This document shows positions 1 through 4,967 of a DNA stretch of 5,411 nt, in pieces. A program made the translations under genes and the position numbers. Source of the DNA: an uncultured Flavobacteriales bacterium (GTDB taxonomy: Bacteria > Bacteroidota > Bacteroidia > Flavobacteriales_D > Sanyastnellaceae). The notes below the pieces were generated by a model, which saw only the letters and a program-made list of their open reading frames with translations, searched no databases and had not been told where the DNA came from. Each line of letters opens with the position of its first letter. Position 1 is the first letter of the stretch. The DNA is taken from positions 1 through 5,411 of the forward strand of contig CALCNZ010000213.1 of the NCBI GenBank assembly GCA_937897625.1. The letters are read 5' to 3'.

Positions 1-85
1 TCTTCGTCTGCCCCTTGTTCCGGTTTCGGAAAAACTTAGCGATAAGATTCGGAAGTACCTCATCGAAGAAGAGTTTATGGGTTGA
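1..85 (+). CDS. dapA: 4-hydroxy-tetrahydrodipicolinate synthase, C-terminal end (partial)
   Basis: This is the 3' end of a plus-strand gene that enters from the left edge. The frame beginning at base 2 reads LRLPLVPVSEK, then a charged helical tail ending in EEEFMG, and stops at TGA 83-85. The [VL]RLP[LM].P[VI] segment followed by a short amphipathic helix is what the C-terminus of DapA looks like (the E. coli protein ends with a similar TVRLPMTP stretch and helix). DapA is a cytoplasmic TIM-barrel lyase that condenses pyruvate with aspartate semialdehyde in lysine and diaminopimelate synthesis. None of the catalytic residues lie in the window, so the call rests on 27 residues and is provisional. 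The gene is convergent with smpB, and its stop codon sits in the loop of the first hairpin of the downstream repeat array. Confidence 0.65.
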   Translation, partial: LRLPLVPVSEKLSDKIRKYLIEEEFMG

Positions 86-161
86 AGCCCTTCGTGCGAG
101 GGCAAATGGCTTTGCGAAGGTGATGAATCACGAGGGCCTGCGGCGAGGGTCTTCGACGAAC
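79..161. repeat. Array of tandem mini-hairpins, GAGG/GAAG linkers
   Basis: The gap between the two convergent genes is almost entirely short inverted repeats separated by a 4-nt linker. Clear units: stem GCAAA/TTTGC at 102-115 (loop TGGC), linker GAAG; stem GTGAT/ATCAC at 120-131 (loop GA), linker GAGG; stem GCC/GGC at 136-144 (loop TGC), linker GAGG; stem GTC/GAC at 149-157 (loop TTC), linker GAAC at 158-161. A further linker GAGG lies at 98-101 after a degenerate unit. A first hairpin, GGGT/GCCC with loop TGAA at 79-90 (one G-U pair), overlaps the dapA stop codon. Every clear stem opens with G and closes with C. The grammar matches the array at 4704-4846 although linker and stem sequences differ. 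There is no T-tract after the hairpins on either strand, so an ordinary intrinsic terminator is not evident, although the array sits where one would be expected. Confidence 0.7.
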
Positions 162-164
162 TTC

Positions 165-608
165 TTATCTTAATTTAGCTCTATCCGCTTCGCGTTTGAG
201 GTCTTTGTCTTTAACGTCGGCGCGTTTGTCTCCAACGTTTTTACCTTTTGCTAAAGCGATATCCAATTTAGCCCAACCTTTTTCAGAAATGAATAGGCGC
301 ATGGGGACAATGGTCATTCCAGTGTCTTTCAACTTTCGCTTCAATCGGTCTATTTCTGTTTGTTGAAGGAGTAACGTTTTCACCCTGCGTTCTTCATGTT
401 GCGCGTAGCCTGCGTTGCCATAGTGCGCGATATTCATGTTTAGAATAATCAGCGCGTTTCCATTCAATTTGCAATACGCTTCAGCAATGTTAGCTTTGCC
501 GGCGCGAATACTTTTGATTTCACTTCCAGTTAAAACAATACCAGCAGTGAACTCTTCCAAAATGAAATATTGAAAAAGTGCTTTTTTATTTTTGATCTCC
601 ACTGCCAT
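165..608 (-). CDS. smpB: SsrA-binding protein SmpB
   Basis: SmpB binds the tRNA-like domain of tmRNA and delivers it to stalled ribosomes, so that the incomplete peptide is tagged and the ribosome released (trans-translation, cytoplasm). The 147-residue product is full length for the family. Diagnostic segments in order: NKKA near the N-terminus, then YFILEEFTAGIVLTGSEIKS and IRAGKANI (the OB-fold tmRNA-binding face, about residues 14-40), NMNIAHY (57-63), a basic RRVKTLLL stretch followed by a charged helix (74-95), LDIALAKGK (115-123), and the basic tail DKR.DVK (127-133) that folds into the decoding site. The residue before DKR is Gly126, where E. coli SmpB has a conserved His and relatives often have His or Tyr. 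The start ATG at 606-608 fits the family N-terminus. A -7-like box lies only 4 nt upstream and no Shine-Dalgarno is visible. The gene is divergent from the lipase at 685 and convergent with dapA. Confidence 0.97.
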   Translation of the reverse strand: MAVEIKNKKALFQYFILEEFTAGIVLTGSEIKSIRAGKANIAEAYCKLNGNALIILNMNIAHYGNAGYAQHEERRVKTLLLQQTEIDRLKRKLKDTGMTIVPMRLFISEKGWAKLDIALAKGKNVGDKRADVKDKDLKREADRAKLR

Positions 609-612
609 TTTG

Positions 613-620
613 CAAAAATA
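613..620 (-). promoter_or_regulatory. Probable smpB -7 box (TATTTTTG)
   Basis: Read on the minus strand this is TATTTTTG, a full match to the Bacteroidota -7 consensus TAnnTTTG. It ends 4 nt before the smpB ATG, so a transcript starting at the usual distance would begin at or next to the start codon and have little or no leader. I see no convincing -33 TTTG at the expected spacing, so the call depends on the -7 match and its position. Confidence 0.4.
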
Positions 621-655
621 CTTCCTTTTACCCCGCGAAGCCTAAAAACTATTCT

Positions 656-663
656 TACCTTTC
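656..663 (+). promoter_or_regulatory. Possible -7 box for the membrane patatin gene (TACCTTTC)
   Basis: TACCTTTC matches the Bacteroidota -7 consensus TAnnTTTG except for its last base and lies 21 nt upstream of the ATG at 685, which would leave a leader of roughly 15-18 nt. No clear -33 box is present. It occupies the short gap shared with the divergent smpB gene. Confidence 0.25.
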
Positions 664-684
664 ACATTAAATAAACTTCAATTC

Positions 685-2928
685 ATGTTTAGAACCACTC
701 TTTTTCGCTGGGTTAAAAACATTCGATACAGTTTCCCTTTTCAACTGCTCTTGCTTCACATTAAGAAAAACGCGCTCTTGCTTTCTATTTGGATTATTCT
801 TTTTGCTATTCTTACAGGAGCCCTCGCGCCTGGATTCGGTGTGCAAAAACAATTTCTACTTCCCGAATACCTGGGGAAATTCGGAGTACTGGCCTATTTC
901 ATTTCAGGTGTTGCGACCGGAGGTTTTTTCTCTGCATTTCATTTGTACAGTTACATCTTGCATGGCTATCGTTTTTCATTTATTCACACGCTAAGGAATC
1001 CGTTTCGGATTTTTGTAATTAACAATTCTGTCATACCGCTTTGCTTCATTCTCGTTTATCTCATCAAGTCTATAGACCTAGCTATGCGAGAAGAGCTAAC
1101 ACCGTTCTCAACGGCGCTGGGATATTCTCTTGTGTGGGTCTTTGGCATCTTAGTCTTTCAAGTGGTGGTACTTGCTTATTTCTTGCTGCGAGGAAGAAAA
1201 TTAAAAACACATTTAATCGATCTGGAAAATTCAGCCACGGAAGACATGCAGCGGGCGAAAGAAACTCGCCTCGAGAAATGGCGCGTGGGTAGTTATTTAA
1301 CAGACCGTTTAACCTGGCAATTGGCAAGACCTACTGAACATTATTCGAAGGAGATGATAGACCACATCTTGCACAAGCATCAGTTGAGTGCTTGGCGATT
1401 CGAGGTGTTTCTTCTCATCTCTTTTTTATTGTTGGGCGGAATAAGCCACTTGCCTTCATTGGCTCTTCCAATAGCGGCGTCTTTGCTTCTTTTATTCACA
1501 TTACTGCTTGTGTTCCTGTCTGTATTGCATCACAGACTTAAAGGTTGGTATTTCGCAATTCTTGTTCTGGGTCTAATTTTCTTGGAAGTCGCTTATGAGA
1601 AGTTCGCATGGTTTCAATTTGAGAGCAGGGCGTATGGACTGGACTACAATACACGTCCAACTTATGACGAAAATACCTTTCGTGTCGCTTCTAGCAATGA
1701 AATAGAAAACTCGAAAAAAGTTTGGGAAGAAACACTTGAAAATTGGAAGGCGAAAAACGTAACGCGAACCGATAGTCTTCCGAAGTTAGTTATTTTAAAT
1801 GTTAGTGGTGGCGGCAGCCGATCGGCTTATTGGGTCATGCAAAGTTTTATGCAGGCCGATAGTCTTTGTAACGGGAAACTGTTTGATCATACCGTTATGA
1901 TGACCGGTGCTTCAGGTGGTATGTTGGGCGCTGCATTCTTGCATGAGCTTAAGGGCGATGAGCTAGACGGGAAAATCGATTCGTACAGGAAAGGAAAGTA
2001 TTGTGAAGAAATGGCAACCGATTTTTTAAACCCTATCTTGGCTTCCTTCACGTTAAACGATTGGTTTATCCGCTACAAGCACGCGCATGAAAATAACAAC
2101 AGTTACTTTCAAGACAGAGGTTATACTTTTGAGAGAGCGCTTGCAAACGCCACCGAGGGGAGATTAGATAAACGAATGAATGCATTGGAACCGAACGAGC
2201 GTTCGGCCAAGCTTCCTACACTTATTTTCTCACCAACCATTGTCAACGATGGCAGACGTATGTTAATCTCCTCTATGCCATTGGACTTTTTAAGAAGGCC
2301 CAACAGCTTAGAGAATTTCGCTCCGTATACGACAGATAATGTTGAATATTCAAACCTGTTTGAAAATAACAATTGGAAAAACACCAGCTTGCTTTCTGTT
2401 CTTCGCATGAATGCTACTTTTCCTTATATCCTGCCCGCTGTTACTCTGCCTACTGTGCCGAGTATTCAATGCATGGATGCTGGATTGCGTGATAATTTCG
2501 GAACGAAGACAACCATTGAATTCATTCGTTTTTTTGAAGAATGGATTTCAAAAAACACAAGCGGTGTCATTATTCTTTCGATACATGATCTTCCGAAAGG
2601 GTCTGATTTAGGTGATGGAAATCCATCGCTTTTTCGTGAATGGACTTTGCCTGTTGGAAGTGTCTATGGGAATTTAACACGCACCCAAGATTTCAATTTC
2701 GATGAGCAATTGGCGCTTCTAGCTGAAAAATATGCTGTGCCTGTTGACCTTGTGACTTTCGAACTTCAACAAGGAAAACAATGGGAAGTAAGTTTAAGTT
2801 GGCACTTAACCACGAAGGAAAAGTTGTACATCAAAGAGGCGCTCGATTTGCCTAAAATGAAAAGTCAGACACAAAGACTTCAGGACCTACTTATGCAACG
2901 CCCTTCAGTTTTAAAAAATCGGCAATAG
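685..2928 (+). CDS. Multi-pass membrane protein with C-terminal patatin-like phospholipase domain
   Basis: The 747-residue product joins a membrane region to a patatin-like acyl hydrolase domain. Hydrophobic segments lie at about residues 28-50, 64-93, 108-130, 144-168, 240-257, 258-280 and 287-304, with a charged loop (about 170-238) between the fourth and fifth. The patatin domain starts near residue 366: the oxyanion-hole glycines are G375-G376-G377 followed by S378-R379, the nucleophile elbow is G408-A409-S410-G411-G412 (Ser410), and the dyad aspartate is D598 in MDAG. Patatin enzymes hydrolyse acyl ester bonds of glycerophospholipids or other lipids through a Ser-Asp dyad, so this one should be an active membrane-anchored lipid hydrolase; the substrate is unknown. 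The position after GGGSR, usually Gly, is Ser380. The ATG at 685 leaves a short Lys/Arg-containing leader before the first membrane span. Its last 38 bp overlap the 3' end of cutC on the other strand. Confidence 0.88.
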   Translation: MFRTTLFRWVKNIRYSFPFQLLLLHIKKNALLLSIWIILFAILTGALAPGFGVQKQFLLPEYLGKFGVLAYFISGVATGGFFSAFHLYSYILHGYRFSFIHTLRNPFRIFVINNSVIPLCFILVYLIKSIDLAMREELTPFSTALGYSLVWVFGILVFQVVVLAYFLLRGRKLKTHLIDLENSATEDMQRAKETRLEKWRVGSYLTDRLTWQLARPTEHYSKEMIDHILHKHQLSAWRFEVFLLISFLLLGGISHLPSLALPIAASLLLLFTLLLVFLSVLHHRLKGWYFAILVLGLIFLEVAYEKFAWFQFESRAYGLDYNTRPTYDENTFRVASSNEIENSKKVWEETLENWKAKNVTRTDSLPKLVILNVSGGGSRSAYWVMQSFMQADSLCNGKLFDHTVMMTGASGGMLGAAFLHELKGDELDGKIDSYRKGKYCEEMATDFLNPILASFTLNDWFIRYKHAHENNNSYFQDRGYTFERALANATEGRLDKRMNALEPNERSAKLPTLIFSPTIVNDGRRMLISSMPLDFLRRPNSLENFAPYTTDNVEYSNLFENNNWKNTSLLSVLRMNATFPYILPAVTLPTVPSIQCMDAGLRDNFGTKTTIEFIRFFEEWISKNTSGVIILSIHDLPKGSDLGDGNPSLFREWTLPVGSVYGNLTRTQDFNFDEQLALLAEKYAVPVDLVTFELQQGKQWEVSLSWHLTTKEKLYIKEALDLPKMKSQTQRLQDLLMQRPSVLKNRQ

Positions 2929-3607
2929 CAGCAACTTCCGATTTATTTGCTCGCAAGTATTCTTTCGGCATAATGCCTAACTCTCCGGCATAAACTAACT
3001 CTGATGCACTCGTGTGATAACTTGAAAAACATTCGTCGTACACCTGAGCAATGTTCGAACTGCGGAGTCCCGAGCCTGGCATAATCTCCATTGTGTTAGC
3101 CAATGAAGCATAGCGTTTCAAGTTTTCAATTCCTTCCACACACGTCATTTTCTTTCCTGAAGAAAGTAGTCGCTTACATCCAGCACTTTCCAATTGCGCA
3201 ATGACTTCGTCTCCATTTGTGCAAACATCGAATGCGCGTTGAAAGGCAACATCAATTCCATTCGCAGCTTTCACGAATTTCTCCAAAGCTCTGAAGTCAA
3301 TGGTTCCATCTGCGTTCAAGGCTCCAACCACAACGGCTTTAATTCCTTTGTCTTTCGAACGACGAATGTCGTTGCACATAATTTTAATCTCTACATCGGA
3401 ATAAACAAACGAACCCTCGCGTACGCGAATGAGGGCTGCAATATCACAAGCTGTATATTCAACAGCGTATTCAATCAAAGACAAAGCAGGTGTTAATCCT
3501 CCAACCTGCAAAGCCGAACATACTTCCAATCGCGTTGCGCCGTTCTCGTTGGCAATTAAACACGACTCAGGATTGGTTGCAATTATTTCCAAATGAATTT
3601 TTGACAT
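2891..3607 (-). CDS. cutC: Copper homeostasis protein CutC family
   Basis: The 238-residue product matches CutC along its whole length; the fold is a TIM barrel and the protein is cytoplasmic. CutC was named for copper tolerance in E. coli, but its biochemical activity is not settled. Visible family segments: LEIIATN (6-12), NGATRLEVCSAL (22-33), GGLTPA (36-41), IRVREGSFVYS (60-70), GALNADGTID (95-104), AFQRAFD (121-127), RLLSSGKK (146-153), IMPGSGLRSSNI (175-186) and the terminal YHTSAS (197-202). Two normally conserved positions differ: the usual RPR is RVR (Pro to Val at 62), and the usual FHRAFD is FQRAFD (His to Gln at 123). I chose the ATG at 3605-3607 because the family starts a few residues before LEI; an in-frame upstream ATG at 3634 would add nine residues and run into the neighbouring gene. 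The 3' end lies inside the membrane patatin gene, tail to tail. Confidence 0.93.
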   Translation of the reverse strand: MSKIHLEIIATNPESCLIANENGATRLEVCSALQVGGLTPALSLIEYAVEYTACDIAALIRVREGSFVYSDVEIKIMCNDIRRSKDKGIKAVVVGALNADGTIDFRALEKFVKAANGIDVAFQRAFDVCTNGDEVIAQLESAGCKRLLSSGKKMTCVEGIENLKRYASLANTMEIMPGSGLRSSNIAQVYDECFSSYHTSASELVYAGELGIMPKEYLRANKSEVAAIADFLKLKGVA

Positions 3608-3613
3608 TCTGTG

Positions 3614-3621
3614 TAATTTTG
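3614..3621 (+). promoter_or_regulatory. Probable -7 box for the secreted patatin gene (TAATTTTG)
   Basis: TAATTTTG is a full match to TAnnTTTG and ends 4 nt before the ATG at 3626, the same spacing as at smpB. The transcript would start at or next to the start codon. The box lies in the 18-bp gap between divergent start codons. I see no clear -33 TTTG at the expected distance inside cutC. Confidence 0.4.
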
Positions 3622-3625
3622 AATT

Positions 3626-4702
3626 ATGCTTCAAAGTAAATACCTCTTCCCGTTAATCGCACTTTTTTTTAGTTCGAATTTTTTATTCGCGCAAGCTGAA
3701 TCGCCAGAAGTTAAGGCTCGACTTGAAAGACAGCTGCAATTTGAAAATGCACATTTCGAAAACTTGGTTTTCGAGGGAGGTGGAATCCGCGGTGTTGCCT
3801 ATTGCGGTGCGCTTATGGAAATGGACTCTCGTGGTTACTTGAAAGACATTCGTCGCGTTGCAGGAGCATCTTCGGGAGCGATCACTTCTTGCCTGCTGGC
3901 TGTGGGATATACGCCAACAGAAATTTCAGTCATTATTGGTGAAATGAATTTCGGTAAGTTGAATGACGGAGGCGGACTATTCATTGGCGGAATACACCGA
4001 CTTCGCAAGCGCATGGGCTACTACCGAGGTGAACGTTTTTTAAGATGGCTGGAAGCTTTGGTTGCAGCGAAGACAGGAAACAAGGATATCACATTTATGG
4101 AATTGAAAAAACTCTCTGACAAAGATTCTACTTATCGCGAGTTAGTTGTTACGGCAACCTGCATGAACCATCAGAAGGCGGAGTATTTCGACTTTTATCG
4201 TTATCCGAATATGCGCATTGTAGATGGTGTTCGCGCAAGTATGGCTGTTCCCTTGTACTACGAACCTTTCGTAATGAACAACGAAGGCCATCGCGTAGAT
4301 GTTCGCCATTATGCAGATAGCGACCACGTGTGTTTAGATGGAGGCTTCCTTTCCAACTATCCGATTTGGGTATTTGATCAATCTCCCTACATTCAAAATC
4401 CTATGGCTACTTTGGGTTTCCGAATCGACAGTGAATATCAGATTACCGTCGATCGCACCAAGACGAAAACAGATCCGTATTATCCCATTCACAGCACGAA
4501 AGATTTGGTTGGAAGTGTGTATTACATCATGAAAGAAAACCTCAATCGTTTCATGCTCACTGAACTCGACTGGGAGCGCACGATTAGCATCAGCGACGCT
4601 GGTATCGGTCCGAAGGTGAAGAAGCTTTCGCAAGAGCAGAAAGAGTTATTTCTGAATGAAGGGAAGAGAGGGGTGAGGAGGTATTTTGAGGAGGGGTACT
4701 GA
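3626..4702 (+). CDS. Secreted patatin-like phospholipase
   Basis: The 358-residue protein begins with a signal peptide (Lys5, hydrophobic core about 6-22, likely cleavage after FAQ near residue 23), so it should be exported to the periplasm or beyond. There is no lipobox cysteine and no obvious C-terminal sorting domain. The patatin domain follows: NLVFEGGGIRGVAYCGAL (46-63) holds the oxyanion-hole motif GGGIRG at 51-56; VAGASSGAIT (78-87) holds the nucleophile elbow G80-A81-S82-S83-G84 with Ser82; and LDGGFLSNYP (237-246) holds the dyad Asp238. All catalytic parts are intact, so it is probably an active acyl hydrolase; the substrate is not shown by the sequence. It is a different subtype from the membrane patatin at 685, being shorter, without membrane spans, and with the more canonical oxyanion loop. 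The last 15 codons are unusually G-rich (agg, gag, ggg), and a hairpin array starts one base after the stop. Confidence 0.93.
   Translation: MLQSKYLFPLIALFFSSNFLFAQAESPEVKARLERQLQFENAHFENLVFEGGGIRGVAYCGALMEMDSRGYLKDIRRVAGASSGAITSCLLAVGYTPTEISVIIGEMNFGKLNDGGGLFIGGIHRLRKRMGYYRGERFLRWLEALVAAKTGNKDITFMELKKLSDKDSTYRELVVTATCMNHQKAEYFDFYRYPNMRIVDGVRASMAVPLYYEPFVMNNEGHRVDVRHYADSDHVCLDGGFLSNYPIWVFDQSPYIQNPMATLGFRIDSEYQITVDRTKTKTDPYYPIHSTKDLVGSVYYIMKENLNRFMLTELDWERTISISDAGIGPKVKKLSQEQKELFLNEGKRGVRRYFEEGY
3632..3639 (-). promoter_or_regulatory. Possible cutC -7 box inside the patatin gene start (TTACTTTG)
   Basis: On the minus strand this reads TTACTTTG, one mismatch from TAnnTTTG, and lies 24 nt before the cutC ATG. 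If used, cutC transcription starts within or next to the first codons of the divergent patatin gene, and the two promoters would overlap back to back. There is no obvious -33 box, so the support is weak. Confidence 0.22.
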
Positions 4703-4703
4703 T

Positions 4704-4888
4704 GTGCTGAAGCACGAATGTCCGAAGGACGAATGTGGCAAAGCCACGAATGCAGCGGAGCTGCGTATGTCCCAAGGACTAATGTGCAAGCACGAATGTA
4801 GCCGAGCTACGAATTTCCGATGGACGAATGTGGCGGAGTCACGATTGTCAGAGCCGGGTGTGTCGATGAGACTATACGTCTTTTGACG
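4704..4888. repeat. Array of nine tandem mini-hairpins with GAAT linkers, plus decayed units
   Basis: Nine consecutive units of 14-17 bp, each a short stem, a loop of 2-4 nt and a 4-nt linker, fill 4704-4846. Stems: GTGC/GCAC (4704-4715), GTCC/GGAC (4720-4730), GTGGC/GCCAC (4735-4747), GCAGC/GCTGC (4752-4764), GTCC/GGAC (4769-4779), GTGC/GCAC (4784-4793), GTAGC/GCTAC (4798-4810), TTCC/GGAC (4815-4825, outer pair lost) and GTGGC/GTCAC (4830-4842, one G-U pair). Linkers are GAAT in six units and GTAT, TAAT and GATT once each. Loops are mostly purine-rich (GAA, AAA, GGA, CGA, AA). The junction word CGAATG is exact five times. From 4847 the pattern decays, with remnants GTC/GAC at 4862-4872 and CGTC/GACG at 4877-4888 (loop TTTT). 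Stems differ in sequence between units while pairing is kept. The array starts one base after the stop codon of the upstream patatin gene and precedes the small membrane protein gene. Confidence 0.9.
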
Positions 4889-4935
4889 AAAATATTATAA
4901 CTGGCAAGGTAGCTTCTATTTTGTGTGTCTATATT

Positions 4936-4948
4936 TAACAAGTTGTTA
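4936..4948. promoter_or_regulatory. Inverted repeat TAACAA-G-TTGTTA, possible operator
   Basis: A perfect 6-bp inverted repeat with a 1-nt centre lies 19 bp upstream of the ATG at 4968 in an AT-rich stretch. The size and symmetry fit a binding site for a small dimeric regulator, and it lies where a promoter for the downstream gene would be. An AT-rich dyad of this length can also occur by chance, and no cognate regulator is visible in the window. Confidence 0.25.
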
Positions 4949-4967
4949 CAATTTAAATATCCAGAAT

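Noticed and set aside
79..161. Standard Rho-independent terminator between dapA and smpB
   Set aside because: None of the hairpins is followed by a T-tract on either strand, and the stems are only 3-5 bp. A termination role for the array as a whole is still possible.
609..684. tmRNA (ssrA) or tRNA gene beside smpB
   Set aside because: The 76-bp gap is too short for ssrA and shows no tRNA cloverleaf, TTCGANTC loop or CCA end.
2121..2408. 95-codon minus-strand open frame inside the membrane patatin gene
   Set aside because: It is antisense to the part of the patatin domain between Ser410 and Asp598, with no upstream signals; it is a by-product of codon composition.
3194..3496. 100-codon plus-strand open frame opposite cutC
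   Set aside because: It lies wholly inside cutC on the other strand, shows no domain-like features, and cutC has full family similarity.
3608..3634. Upstream cutC start at 3634 (nine extra residues)
   Set aside because: The CutC family begins just before LEI; the extension would cross the divergent patatin start and both putative -7 boxes.
4704..4846. CRISPR array
   Set aside because: The constant part is only about 6 nt and the variable parts are 8-11 nt palindromes. CRISPR repeats and spacers are each about 25-40 nt, and no cas gene is present.
4686..4886. 66-codon open frame across the hairpin array, with several cysteines
   Set aside because: It needs a TTG start, begins inside the patatin gene, and its sequence is explained by the repeat words (GAATG, CGAAT). 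The unit lengths are not multiples of three, so no periodic protein is being maintained.
4923..4967. GTG start extending the small membrane protein by 15 residues
   Set aside because: The extension overlaps the AT-rich promoter-like stretch and the dyad at 4936-4948, and an ATG follows at 4968.
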